Positions 1 through 7,248 of a stretch of DNA of 10,079 nucleotides are shown piece after piece; position 1 is the first letter of the stretch, and every line of letters starts with the position of its first letter. The position numbers and the translations under genes are program-made. The notes under the pieces are model-generated. The model ran no database searches. It was not told the DNA's origin and saw nothing but the letters and a program-made list of their open reading frames with translations. The DNA lies in contig JAEZEN010000022.1 of NCBI GenBank assembly GCA_023433185.1, positions 1-10,079 of the forward strand, in the 5' to 3' direction. Source of the DNA: Pseudomonadota bacterium. GTDB lineage: Bacteria > Pseudomonadota > Alphaproteobacteria > Rhizobiales > Kaistiaceae.

Positions 1-690
1 CTCGTCGCGCTCTTCCAGGCGGCGGCGACCGACGACACCGTGAAGGCCTTCGTCGTCACCGGCGCCGCGGGCAACTTCTCCTCCGGCGGCGACGTGTTCG
101 AGATCATCGGCCCCCTTCTCGACAAGGATACGAAGGGCCTCCTCGCCTTCACCACGATGACCGGCAACCTCGTCAAGGCGATGCGCGCCTGCCCGCAGCC
201 GATCGTCGCCGCGATCGACGGCGTCTGCGCCGGCGCGGGCGCCATCCTCGCCATGGCGTCGGACCTCCGCATCGGCACGGCGCGGGCGAAGGTCGCCTTC
301 CTCTTCAACCGAGTCGGCCTCGCCGGCTGCGACATGGGCGCCTGCGCGATCCTGCCGCGCATCGTCGGCCAGGGCCGTGCGGCCGAGCTGCTCTTCACCG
401 GGCGGAGCCTCGGCGGCGAGGAGGCCGAGCGCTGGGGCTTCCTCAACCGCCTTGTCGCGCCCGAGGCGCTCGACGCCGAGGCGGCAACCCTCGCGGCGTC
501 GCTCGCCGCCGGCCCGGCCTTCGCCAACGGGCTGACCAAGCGCATGCTCGAGATGGAATGGGCGATGGGCGTCAACGAGGCGATCGAGGCAGAGGCCGTG
601 GCCCAGGCGCTGTGCATGACGACCGAGGACTTCCGCCGCGCCTACGACGCCTTCGCCGCCAGGCGCCGCCCGGTGTTCGAGGGCAACTGA
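1..690 (+). CDS. Enoyl-CoA hydratase/isomerase (crotonase) family protein, 5'-partial
   Basis: The frame is open from base 1, so the true start lies upstream; 229 codons are visible of a family that usually has about 260. Two crotonase signatures are present: an oxyanion-hole segment NFSSGGDV (bases about 73-96) and the second-hole segment DGVCAGAGA (about 217-243), followed by [16 protein letters not shown]. This fold binds acyl-CoA thioesters and stabilises an enolate. By eye, the two glutamates of classical hydratases (rat Glu144 and Glu164) are Ile and Arg here. An Asp at bases 331-333 (CDMGA) aligns, from memory, with the nucleophile position of 4-chlorobenzoyl-CoA dehalogenase, so simple hydration is doubtful and hydrolytic or ring-opening chemistry is possible. 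The stop overlaps the next start by one base (TGATG), indicating one operon with the acyl-CoA dehydrogenase. The family is certain; the reaction is not. Confidence 0.9.
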   Translation, partial: LVALFQAAATDDTVKAFVVTGAAGNFSSGGDVFEIIGPLLDKDTKGLLAFTTMTGNLVKAMRACPQPIVAAIDGVCAGAGAILAMASDLRIGTARAKVAFLFNRVGLAGCDMGACAILPRIVGQGRAAELLFTGRSLGGEEAERWGFLNRLVAPEALDAEAATLAASLAAGPAFANGLTKRMLEMEWAMGVNEAIEAEAVAQALCMTTEDFRRAYDAFAARRRPVFEGN

Positions 691-1847
691 TGCCTGACCT
701 GTCCTTCCTCCGCTGGCCGTTCTTCGAGCCCGGCCATGCCGTCTGGCGCGAGACCGTCGCCGCCTTCGCCGCGGCGCAGGTCGCCGGCCTCGCCGACCAT
801 CACGACGTCGACGGCTCGTGCCGCCGGCTGGTCGCGGCGATGGGCGATGCCGGCCTGCTGGCGGAGGTGGTGGCGGACGACGGGCGCTTCGATGTGCGCC
901 GGCTCTGCCTCGCCCGCGAGACGCTGGCCTACGCCGACGGCCTCGCCGACTTCGCCTTCGCCCTCCAGGGCCTCGGCAGCGGGCCGGTGTCGCTGTTCGG
1001 CACCCCCGCCCAGAAGGCGGCGCGCCTGCCGGGCGTCGCCAGCGGCAAGGCCACCCCCGCCTTCGCCCTCACCGAGCCGGACGCCGGCTCCGACGTCGCC
1101 GCGCTGGCGACAACCGCCACCGCCGACGGCGACGGGTTTCGCCTCGACGGCGAGAAGACCTACATCTCCAACGGCGGCATCGCCGACTGGACCGTCGTCT
1201 TCGCCCGCACCGGCGAGGCCCCCGGCGCGCGGGGCCTGTCGGCCTTCATCGTCGATGCCGGCACGCCCGGCTTCACCGTCGCCGGGCGCATCGATACCAT
1301 CGCGCCGCACCCGCTCGCCCGCCTCGCCTTCGACGGCTGCCGCGTGCCGGCCGCCAACCGCGTCGGCGGACCGGGCGAAGGCTTCAAGGTCGCGATGGCG
1401 ACGCTCGACGTCTTCCGCGCGACGGTGGGGGCCGCGGCGCTCGGCTTCGCCCGGCGGGCGCTCGACGAGACGATCCGCCACGTCACCACCCGGAAGACGC
1501 TGGGCGGCACGCTCGCCGACCTCCAGATGACGCAGGGCGCGCTCGCCGACATGGCGACCGAAATCGACGCCGCCGCCCTCCTCGTCTACCGCGCTGCGTG
1601 GACGAAGGACGCGGGCGCGGCGCGCATCACCCGCGAGGCGGCGATGGCCAAGCTCGCCGCGACGGAATGGGCGCAGGCGGTGATCGACCGCGCGGTCCAG
1701 CTCCACGGCGCCCGTGGCGTGACCGCCGGGGTGAAGGTCGAGGAACTCTACCGTGACATCCGCGCGCTCCGCATCTACGAGGGCGCGACCGAGATCCAGA
1801 GGCTGATCATCGCCCGGGCGGTGCTGGCCGAGGCGGGGCCGGCATGA
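690..1847 (+). CDS. Acyl-CoA dehydrogenase
   Basis: A 385-residue protein, normal for this flavoenzyme family, which oxidises acyl-CoA thioesters at the alpha-beta bond and passes electrons to ETF. Seen: the first family signature [10 protein letters not shown] at residues 126-135, a FAD-proximal GEKTYISNG at 155-162, the C-terminal helical domain beginning near [19 protein letters not shown] (242-260), and [10 protein letters not shown] (361-370). Its Glu364 sits where the catalytic base of medium-chain acyl-CoA dehydrogenase (Glu376) lies. The ATG at 690 was chosen over an upstream in-frame ATG at 558 because it overlaps the preceding stop (TGATG) and has GAGGG at 679-683 six bases before it; the 558-689 stretch reads as an Arg-rich shadow of the upstream gene. 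In this cluster the likely substrate is an alicyclic or ring-derived CoA ester, which is inference. Confidence 0.93.
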   Translation: MPDLSFLRWPFFEPGHAVWRETVAAFAAAQVAGLADHHDVDGSCRRLVAAMGDAGLLAEVVADDGRFDVRRLCLARETLAYADGLADFAFALQGLGSGPVSLFGTPAQKAARLPGVASGKATPAFALTEPDAGSDVAALATTATADGDGFRLDGEKTYISNGGIADWTVVFARTGEAPGARGLSAFIVDAGTPGFTVAGRIDTIAPHPLARLAFDGCRVPAANRVGGPGEGFKVAMATLDVFRATVGAAALGFARRALDETIRHVTTRKTLGGTLADLQMTQGALADMATEIDAAALLVYRAAWTKDAGAARITREAAMAKLAATEWAQAVIDRAVQLHGARGVTAGVKVEELYRDIRALRIYEGATEIQRLIIARAVLAEAGPA

Positions 1848-2269
1848 CCATGCCCTGGTCCACCACGGTCAGGATCCGCTTCTCCCACTGCGACCCGGCG
1901 GGCATCGTCTATTTCGCCGCCCATTTCGACATCCTCAACGGCGTCGCCGAGGACTGGTTCACCGAGTGCCTCGGCGTCCCCTATGCCGACCTCATCGCCC
2001 GGCGGCGGGTCGGCGTCGGCTACGCCCATGCGTCGGCAGACTTTCGCCTGCCGGCGCGGATGGGCGACCGCCTCGCCTATGCCGTCCATGTCGAGCGCAT
2101 CGGCACGAAGTCGCTGCCGCTCCGCATCGTCGCGACGCGGGACGGGGCCGAGGTGCTCGCGGCCTCGCTCGTCATCGTCAGCACCGACCTCGACCGCGGC
2201 GGCGCGATCCCGCTGCCCGACGACATCCGCGCCGCGGCAACCGCCTACCACGAGCGGGGAGCGCCATGA
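1844..2269 (+). CDS. 4-hydroxybenzoyl-CoA thioesterase-like hotdog protein
   Basis: A 141-residue single hotdog domain, the usual size for the YbgC/4HBT family of acyl-CoA thioesterases. The family signature [10 protein letters not shown] is at residues 15-24. Asp17 has both the context and the residue number of the catalytic Asp17 of Pseudomonas 4-hydroxybenzoyl-CoA thioesterase, and is followed by the long helix [13 protein letters not shown]. The start overlaps the preceding stop as ATGA, with purine-rich GAGGCGGGG just upstream; an ATG two codons in (1850) is a weaker alternative. The gene lies between the acyl-CoA dehydrogenase and the Rid gene in the coupled run. It may release CoA from dead-end aromatic thioesters, or hydrolyse the hydroxylated product (for example gentisyl-CoA to gentisate if the substrate is salicylyl-CoA). 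The sequence does not decide between these. Confidence 0.9.
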   Translation: MTMPWSTTVRIRFSHCDPAGIVYFAAHFDILNGVAEDWFTECLGVPYADLIARRRVGVGYAHASADFRLPARMGDRLAYAVHVERIGTKSLPLRIVATRDGAEVLAASLVIVSTDLDRGGAIPLPDDIRAAATAYHERGAP

Positions 2270-2685
2270 GCGACGCGCGCAAGAACGGCCTCGTCCATCA
2301 GGTCCTGCAGCCGGCGGGCTGGCCCGCGCCGCGCGGCTACGTCAACGGCGTCAGTGCCAGCGGGCGGATGGTGTTCACCGGCGGCCTCGTCGGCTGGGAC
2401 GCGGCAGGCGTCTTCCCGGCCGGAATGGCGGCGCAGGTCCGCCAGGCCCTCGAGAACACCTGCGCCGTCCTCGGCGAAGCCGGGGCGGGGCCGGCGCACG
2501 TCGTCCGCATGACATGGTACGTGCGGGGCGTCGACGCCTACACCGCCGCCCTGCCCGGCATCGGCGCCGCCTGGCGCGACGTGATGGGCCGGACCTTCCC
2601 GCCGATGGCGGTGGTCGAAGTGGTGCGGCTGGTCGAGCCGGAGGCGCTGGTCGAGATCGAGACGACGGCGGTGGTGCCCGCGTGA
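2266..2685 (+). CDS. Rid (YjgF/YER057c/UK114) family protein, atypical active site
   Basis: A 139-residue protein of the trimeric chorismate-mutase-like Rid fold. Recognisable parts are GRMVFTGGLVGWD (33-45), QVRQALENTCAVLGEAGA (57-74), MTWYVRGVDAY (82-92), and a C-terminal FPPMAVVEVVRLVEP then VEIETTAVVPA (111-139). Aligned by eye to E. coli RidA (FPARSCVEVARLP), the imine-binding Arg105 is replaced by Met114, while the VEIE segment with the Glu120 equivalent (Glu130) is kept. Archetypal RidA hydrolyses 2-imino acids and depends on that arginine, so this is more likely another Rid subfamily with a different ligand. The start ATGA overlaps the thioesterase stop and GGGGAG (2256-2261) lies four bases upstream. 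In a 2-aminobenzoyl-CoA pathway a Rid protein could act on the enamine/imine formed after ring reduction; this is inference from context. Confidence 0.88.
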   Translation: MSDARKNGLVHQVLQPAGWPAPRGYVNGVSASGRMVFTGGLVGWDAAGVFPAGMAAQVRQALENTCAVLGEAGAGPAHVVRMTWYVRGVDAYTAALPGIGAAWRDVMGRTFPPMAVVEVVRLVEPEALVEIETTAVVPA

Positions 2686-2706
2686 TCCGCCAAGGCCGGG
2701 CCCGGC

Positions 2707-2735
2707 GTGACAAGCGCCTGCGGGCGTCGTAGGAT
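2707..2735 (+). promoter_or_regulatory. Candidate sigma-70 promoter for the monooxygenase/reductase gene
   Basis: GTGACA (2707-2712, five of six bases of TTGACA) is followed by exactly 17 bases and TAGGAT (2730-2735, four of six bases of TATAAT). It lies in the only sizeable gap of the catabolic cluster. The expected transcription start near 2742 leaves a leader of about 25 bases with GGGAG (2760-2764) before the ATG at 2767. It suggests the fusion gene can be transcribed independently of the upstream genes. This is pattern-based only. Confidence 0.4.
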
Positions 2736-2752
2736 GCTTTAGGCTTAAAGCA
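2735..2752. promoter_or_regulatory. 18-bp AT-rich palindrome, candidate repressor operator
   Basis: TGCTTTA and TAAAGCA are perfect 7-base arms around GGCT. The element is strikingly AT-rich for this sequence and lies over the predicted transcription start, where a repressor would block initiation. The arms contain no run of G/C followed by T, so it is not a terminator. Size and symmetry suit a dimeric winged-helix regulator such as MarR or TetR type, which commonly control aromatic-CoA genes; the regulator itself is not in the window unless the LysR protein is involved. Confidence 0.5.
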
Positions 2753-2766
2753 GTTCGGCGGGAGAC

Positions 2767-5151
2767 ATGGCGGGTACGCTCAGGAGCGTGGCGATCGTCG
2801 GGGCCGGGCCGGCCGGGCTCTACTTCTCCATCCTGATGAAGAAGGCCGCGCCGTTCGTCGACATCACCGTTTACGAGCGCAACCAGATCGGCGACACGTT
2901 CGGCTTCGGCGTCGTCTTCTCCGACCAGACGCTCGACAATTTCGAGCGCTACGACCCCGAGAGCTACCGGGCGATCACCAACGAGTTCGTCTACTGGGAC
3001 GACATCGCGATCCACTTCAAGGATGCGGAGTTCCGGATCGGCGGCAACGGATTCTGCGGCTGCGCGCGGCGCACGCTCCTCCTCATCCTCCACGAGCGCG
3101 CCGAGGACCTCGGCGTGAAGTTCGTCCTCGGCCACGAGGTCGACGACATCGTGCCGCTGGTCCGCGACAATGACCTCGTCGTCCTCGCCGACGGCATAAA
3201 TTCCCGGTTCCGCGAGCAGAACCGCGACCATTTCGGCACCGAGATCGACCTGCGGCCGAACAAGTTCGCCTGGATGGGCGCGGCGACGCCGCTCGACGCC
3301 TTCACCTTCGCCTTCGAGGAGACCGAGTGGGGCGTCTTCATCGCCCACGCCTACCAGTACCAGTTTCGCAACCACCGCTCGACCTGGGTGTTCGAGACCG
3401 ACGCCGCGACCTTCGAGCGCGCCGGCCTCGAGACGATGGGCGAGGCCGAGTCGGCGAAGCTCATGGAGCGCATCTTCGCTCGCCACCTCGGCGGCCACCC
3501 CGTCCTCACCAACCGGTCGCTGTGGCGCAACTTCCCGATGGTGCGGAACAGGCGCTGGGTGAGGGACAACGTCGTCCTCCTCGGCGACGCCAAGTCGACG
3601 GCGCATTTCTCGATCGGCGCCGGGACCAAGCTCGCCATGGAGGACGCCATCGCCCTCTACGAGGCGTTCGTCAGCCAGGGTGGCGTCGAAGATGCGCTGG
3701 CGGCCTTCGAGACCGGTCGCCGCAACGAGGTCGAGCGAACCCAGCACTCGGCCGATGTCAGTCTCGTCTTCTTCGAACACATCCGCCGCTTCTGGGACTT
3801 CGACCCGGCGCAATTCGCCTTCGGAGTGATGACCCGATCGAGGGCAATCACCTATGAAAATCTCCGGCTCCGTGCGCCCGATTTCGTCGACACCGTCGAC
3901 CGGCGCTTCGCCGAAGGCGTGCGGTCGGCGGGTTTCGATGTCGAGGTCGAGGACCCGGTCCCGCCGATGTTCCAGCCCTTCCGGCTCCGCCACATGGTGC
4001 TCCGCAACCGCGTCGTGGTCTCGCCGATGTGCATGTACTCCGCGGTAGACGGCGTGCCGGGCGACTGGCACCTCGTCCACTACGGTGCCCGCGCCATCGG
4101 CGGGGCCGGGCTTCTCTTCACCGAAATGACCGACGTCTCGCCCGAGGGGCGCATCAGCCCCGGCTGCACGGGCCTGTGGAACGACGCCCAGGAGGCCGCG
4201 TGGGCGCGGATCGTCGGTTTCGTCCACGGGAATTCCGCGGCGAGATTTTGCCTGCAGATCGGCCACGCCGGGCGGAAGGCCTCGACGCGGGTGCTGTGGG
4301 AGGGCGATTCGCGACCGCTGCCCGAAGGCAACTGGCCGATCGTCTCGGCCTCGCCCATCCCCTACTACCCGGAGAGCCAGGTGCCGCGCGAACTGACCCG
4401 GGCCGACATGGACGGGATCGTCGCCCAGTTCGTCGCGACCACGGAGCGGGCGGAGCGCGCCGGCTTCGACATGATCGAACTGCACTGCGCCCACGGCTAC
4501 CTGCTCGCCTCCTTCCTCTCGCCCCTCACCAACCGGCGCGACGACGACTACGGCGGCAGCATCGCCAACCGGCTGCGATTTCCGCTGGAAGTCTTCGCCC
4601 GGATGCGCGAGGCGTGGCCGGCGTCGAAGCCGATGTCGGTCCGCATCTCTGCCACCGACTGGGTCGAGGGCGGCCTTACCGGCGACGACGCGCTGGCCAT
4701 CGCCGCGGCCTTCGCCGAGGCCGGCGTCGACCTCGTCGACGTCTCGCCCGGGCAGACCGACCCCGCCTCGCGGCCGGTCTTCGGCCGGATGTTCCAGACG
4801 CCGTTCTCGGACCAGATCCGCAATGAGGCCCGGGTTGCGACGATGTGTGTCGGCAACATCACCAGCGCCGACCAGGTCAACACGATCCTTGCCGCCGGCC
4901 GCGCCGACCTCGTGGCGCTCGCCCGCCCGCACCTCAGCGACCCCAACTTCACGCTCCGCGCCGCGGCCTGGTACGGCGTGGCCGAACAGCCCTGGCCGTC
5001 GCAATACCTTCTCGGCCGCGACCAGCTCCGCCGCACCGCGCCCCGGGATCGCGAGGAGATGACCGAGCTCCGGATCAAGGCGCGGCCAAAGACCCGTGCC
5101 GACCTCAAGGCCGGGCGCGCCGACCGCGGCGGGTTCACGCTGGAGGAATAG
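2767..5151 (+). CDS. Bifunctional FAD monooxygenase / old yellow enzyme reductase (2-aminobenzoyl-CoA monooxygenase/reductase or salicylyl-CoA 5-hydroxylase type)
   Basis: A 794-residue two-domain fusion. Residues 1 to about 395 form a class A FAD monooxygenase: dinucleotide motif [13 protein letters not shown] (Gly12, Gly14, Gly17) and the second FAD motif [16 protein letters not shown] around Gly273-Asp274. From about 400 ([20 protein letters not shown]) to the end is a YqjM-type FMN reductase with Cys422 and Tyr424 in SPMCMYS, the substrate-binding pair His573 and His576 in LHCAHGYL, and [17 protein letters not shown]. This fusion is known from Azoarcus evansii, where it hydroxylates 2-aminobenzoyl-CoA at C5 and then reduces the ring to a non-aromatic product using NADH and O2; relatives are named salicylyl-CoA 5-hydroxylase. 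GGGAG at 2760-2764 supports the ATG. Neighbouring acyl-CoA genes support a CoA-bound aromatic substrate. Whether it is 2-aminobenzoyl- or 2-hydroxybenzoyl-CoA cannot be read from sequence alone; the Rid gene leans to the amino substrate and the thioesterase to the hydroxy one. Confidence 0.93.
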   Translation: MAGTLRSVAIVGAGPAGLYFSILMKKAAPFVDITVYERNQIGDTFGFGVVFSDQTLDNFERYDPESYRAITNEFVYWDDIAIHFKDAEFRIGGNGFCGCARRTLLLILHERAEDLGVKFVLGHEVDDIVPLVRDNDLVVLADGINSRFREQNRDHFGTEIDLRPNKFAWMGAATPLDAFTFAFEETEWGVFIAHAYQYQFRNHRSTWVFETDAATFERAGLETMGEAESAKLMERIFARHLGGHPVLTNRSLWRNFPMVRNRRWVRDNVVLLGDAKSTAHFSIGAGTKLAMEDAIALYEAFVSQGGVEDALAAFETGRRNEVERTQHSADVSLVFFEHIRRFWDFDPAQFAFGVMTRSRAITYENLRLRAPDFVDTVDRRFAEGVRSAGFDVEVEDPVPPMFQPFRLRHMVLRNRVVVSPMCMYSAVDGVPGDWHLVHYGARAIGGAGLLFTEMTDVSPEGRISPGCTGLWNDAQEAAWARIVGFVHGNSAARFCLQIGHAGRKASTRVLWEGDSRPLPEGNWPIVSASPIPYYPESQVPRELTRADMDGIVAQFVATTERAERAGFDMIELHCAHGYLLASFLSPLTNRRDDDYGGSIANRLRFPLEVFARMREAWPASKPMSVRISATDWVEGGLTGDDALAIAAAFAEAGVDLVDVSPGQTDPASRPVFGRMFQTPFSDQIRNEARVATMCVGNITSADQVNTILAAGRADLVALARPHLSDPNFTLRAAAWYGVAEQPWPSQYLLGRDQLRRTAPRDREEMTELRIKARPKTRADLKAGRADRGGFTLEE

Positions 5152-5219
5152 GGGGCCTGCCGTCGCCGCGACGACAAATCCGGCGGCATATCGCCATCGA
5201 AGCCCTGTGCCCCGCGCCT

Positions 5220-6098
5220 TCAGGCCGGCACGCCATCCGTCGACCGCACGATCCTTTCGACCGCTTCAAGCAGAGGAACGGAGCCACGTCGCCGCTGCGC
5301 GCGCCCGTCGAACGTCACGCGCCCATTGGCAAGACCTTCATACATGCCGAGCAACGCCTGGGCGACATCCGCAGGGACTCCCTGCCGAGCCAGTACCGCG
5401 GCGCGATCCTCGACCGGCACGAACCCTGCTGCCACCGTTCGGTCGAGAATCCTGCCGAAGGCGGCCGCGACATCGTTGGCGCTCCAGTCCTGCGGTCCCG
5501 CCAGCTCCACAACCCGTTCGCCAGCGAAATCCTCGACGAGCAGGCGCGCGGCAGCACGCCCCACGTCGACCGTGCTCACCATGGGAATCCTCTGCGCCGG
5601 CTCGAGAAAGCTGGGGAGCACGCTCCCGGCGACGGCTGCTTCGGCGACCTCGCCCCAGGTCTCAACGAAGTAGCCCGGCCGTAGGAACGCGACGGCAGGT
5701 GCGGCCCCCGCCAAGTGCCGCTCGAGACTGTGGAGGGTCGCGATGATGCCCGTGCCGCTGCTGTGCTGCGCGCCGATGGAGGACAGCGCGACCACCTTTG
5801 GGAGTCCGGCCTGACGGACGGCGCGTGCCAGCGCGGAGCCGATCTCGTCGGCCCGTTCATAGGGATTCCCGGCGACCGGTGCGGGAGAGAGCACGAAGGC
5901 CGCGGATGCATCCGAAAGTGCCGCCGCGATACTCCCCACGTCCTCGATGCAGCCGATCGCCACGTCGGCCCCGAGTCCGATCCACGTCCCTGCCTGCTCC
6001 GGCCGACGCAGCACGACGCGGGTCGGCCCGTCCATTCCGATCAGGGTGCGCGCCGTCTCGCCGCCGGCTCGTCCATTCGCTCCAAGCACCACATACAT
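5220..6098 (-). CDS. NmrA-like NAD(P)-binding protein (atypical short-chain dehydrogenase)
   Basis: A 292-residue single Rossmann-fold protein. The N-terminal nucleotide-binding motif is GANGRAG (residues 6-12), followed by an Arg-rich segment VVLRRPEQ typical of NADPH preference, then LSSIGAQHSSGTGI and FLRPGYFVETW as in NmrA/QorB-like proteins. The YxxxK catalytic pair of classical short-chain dehydrogenases is not seen, so it may be a quinone or aldehyde-type reductase of the atypical class or a redox sensor. On the minus strand a strong ribosome site GAGGGAG lies seven bases before the ATG. It converges on the monooxygenase/reductase gene (68-bp gap with no clear terminator) and diverges from the LysR gene, the usual arrangement for a LysR target. 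A link to the aromatic pathway is not shown. Confidence 0.88.
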   Translation of the reverse strand: MYVVLGANGRAGGETARTLIGMDGPTRVVLRRPEQAGTWIGLGADVAIGCIEDVGSIAAALSDASAAFVLSPAPVAGNPYERADEIGSALARAVRQAGLPKVVALSSIGAQHSSGTGIIATLHSLERHLAGAAPAVAFLRPGYFVETWGEVAEAAVAGSVLPSFLEPAQRIPMVSTVDVGRAAARLLVEDFAGERVVELAGPQDWSANDVAAAFGRILDRTVAAGFVPVEDRAAVLARQGVPADVAQALLGMYEGLANGRVTFDGRAQRRRGSVPLLEAVERIVRSTDGVPA

Positions 6099-6113
6099 TT
6101 CAGCTCTCCCTCG

Positions 6114-6119
6114 TTGACA
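6114..6119 (+). promoter_or_regulatory. Candidate -35 box of the LysR gene
   Basis: A perfect TTGACA lies in the divergent gap. At 16-18 bases downstream no good -10 box is visible (GAGGCT region), so only the -35 match is claimed. If it is used, transcription would start close to the T-N11-A dyad and just before the LysR start codon. Confidence 0.25.
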
Positions 6120-6145
6120 CGGGAGACGCTAGCCTGGAGGCTTTC

Positions 6146-6160
6146 ATGCGTCGAATGCAT
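6146..6160. promoter_or_regulatory. LysR-type T-N11-A dyad (ATGC-N7-GCAT)
   Basis: ATGC and GCAT are inverted around seven bases, giving T at 6147 and A at 6159 separated by 11 bases, the consensus shape of LysR-family binding sites. It sits between the divergent NmrA-like and LysR genes, about 50 bases upstream of the NmrA-like start and overlapping the first possible LysR start codon. This position fits autorepression together with control of the divergent gene. Such short dyads also arise by chance. Confidence 0.4.
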
Positions 6161-6184
6161 GGAACACATAGACGGCATGCGTGA
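6146..6184 (+). other. Possible 12-codon leader ORF ahead of the LysR gene
   Basis: GGAGG at 6136-6140 is five bases before an ATG at 6146 that opens a 12-residue reading frame (MRRMHGTHRRHA) ending in TGA at 6182-6184. It overlaps both candidate LysR starts in another frame, and its stop is within eight bases of the second one (6177). Neither LysR ATG has a well-spaced ribosome site of its own: the GGAGG is 18 bases from 6159. Translational coupling is therefore possible, but the frame is short and may be chance. Confidence 0.2.
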
Positions 6185-7085
6185 AGTGAATTTGCGAATC
6201 GCAGACCTGAACCTCCTGGTCGTGCTGAATGCCCTTCTGGAAGAGCGGAGCGTCACCCGTGCCGCCCTGCGCATTGGCATGAGCCAGCCGGCGGCAAGCA
6301 GGGCGCTCGCGCGCCTCCGCGATCTTTTCGGCGACGGGCTCCTGGTTGATGGTCCCGGTGGATACGTCCTGACCGCACGCGCCGAAGACATGCTCCCGCA
6401 ACTTCGCGATATCCTCGCCGGCATCGGCGGTCTGCTTGACGTGAAGACCTTCGACCCCGCCAGGGCTGCAGGATCGGCGAGACTGTTGATGCTCGACCTG
6501 GAGGCGGCCATCCTCGGCCCGCGCCTCATCGCGTCGCTCACGGACCAGGCCCCTGATCTCGATCTCGAGATCGTGCCACCCGGGCTTCGCCCGCTCGAGT
6601 CCCTGGAGGAAGACGCGGTCGACGCGCTCGTCGGAGTCGTTGACCAGGCGCCGGCAGGTATTCGGAAGCGCAAGCTCTATGAGGACCGCTTCGTCACGCT
6701 GATGCGTGCCGAGCATCCGGCCGCGGGCGGGAACCTGACCCTCAAGCGCTACCTCGAACTGGACCACATGGTCGTGAGCATCACCGGGTCCGGGCGCGCG
6801 TGGGTGGATGAGATCCTCGCGGGAGCGGGAAAGGAGCGCCGGGTGAAGGTGCGCGTTCCCAGCTTCCTCGCGGCAATCGAGATCGCCGCGCGTTCCGACC
6901 TGGTCATGACACTCCCGTCGCGCCTTGCTCGAACGGCAGCAGACATGAGGCGATTCGTGACGAAGCCTCCGCCGCTCGACATGGGAGGCGTGACCATGAG
7001 CCTTGCCTGGCATGCCCGGCATCAGGATTCCCCGCGGCACGCCTGGCTCCGCGGCATGATTGTCGCTGCCGCCTCTGATGCCTGA
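6159..7085 (+). CDS. LysR-family transcriptional regulator
   Basis: 308 residues from the ATG at 6159, or 302 from the ATG at 6177; both fit the family norm of about 300. The N-terminal winged helix-turn-helix runs over residues 16-75, with LNALLEERSVTRAALRIGMSQ and PAASRALARLRDLFGDGLLV as the characteristic helix-turn-helix core. The rest is a periplasmic-binding-protein-like effector domain of the NodD/NahR-like group. It most likely controls the divergent NmrA-like gene and itself. Control of the aromatic cluster is possible but unproven, as that cluster ends before the NmrA-like gene. Base use differs from the catabolic genes: 32, 43, 38 and 37 G/C of 60 in the lines at 6181, 6241, 6361 and 6661, against 46 of 60 in the acyl-CoA dehydrogenase line at 1081. 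The start is uncertain because no well-spaced ribosome site precedes either ATG. Confidence 0.92.
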   Translation: MEHIDGMREVNLRIADLNLLVVLNALLEERSVTRAALRIGMSQPAASRALARLRDLFGDGLLVDGPGGYVLTARAEDMLPQLRDILAGIGGLLDVKTFDPARAAGSARLLMLDLEAAILGPRLIASLTDQAPDLDLEIVPPGLRPLESLEEDAVDALVGVVDQAPAGIRKRKLYEDRFVTLMRAEHPAAGGNLTLKRYLELDHMVVSITGSGRAWVDEILAGAGKERRVKVRVPSFLAAIEIAARSDLVMTLPSRLARTAADMRRFVTKPPPLDMGGVTMSLAWHARHQDSPRHAWLRGMIVAAASDA

Positions 7086-7219
7086 TGGAACGCAGAGAGG
7101 GCCTTGCGGGGGCTTGCGACATCGTCCGGTCGCGCGGGTCCAGACAACCGCAGCCGAAGGCGCCTCTCACGAGCGACTGGCCCCTCCCGACGCCTTCGCA
7201 TCCCCGCTACATCTGCTAT

Positions 7220-7241
7220 CCTCGCGGTGGGAAACGCGAGG
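7220..7241 (+). promoter_or_regulatory. Hairpin overlapping the ribosome binding site of the RAM-domain gene
   Basis: CCTCGCG (7220-7226) and CGCGAGG (7235-7241) are perfect 7-base arms around an 8-base loop. The right arm includes the GAGG (7238-7241) that, with the following TGG, forms the ribosome site four to seven bases before the ATG at 7249. If the stem forms in the mRNA it would hide the site. The same dyad could instead be a DNA operator. There is no T tract, so it is not an intrinsic terminator. Confidence 0.45.
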
Positions 7242-7248
7242 TGGTGCG

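Noticed and set aside
642..1706. A 354-codon minus-strand frame and two other plus-strand frames across the acyl-CoA dehydrogenase.
   Set aside because: All are low-complexity Arg/Ala/Pro/Gly shadows of a gene with intact family signatures.
2245..5004. A 919-codon open frame on the minus strand opposite the monooxygenase/reductase gene.
   Set aside because: It is Arg/Gly/Asp-rich with no recognisable domain and mirrors a gene with clear FAD and OYE motifs. Long antisense frames are expected where third positions are almost always G or C.
5161..5173. A short hairpin (CGTCG-CCG-CGACG) after the monooxygenase/reductase stop as a terminator.
   Set aside because: The stem is only five base pairs and no T-rich tract follows.
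7086..7219. A small gene or RNA between the LysR and RAM-domain genes.
   Set aside because: Short frames here lack family features and ribosome sites, and no tRNA-like or repeated structure was seen.
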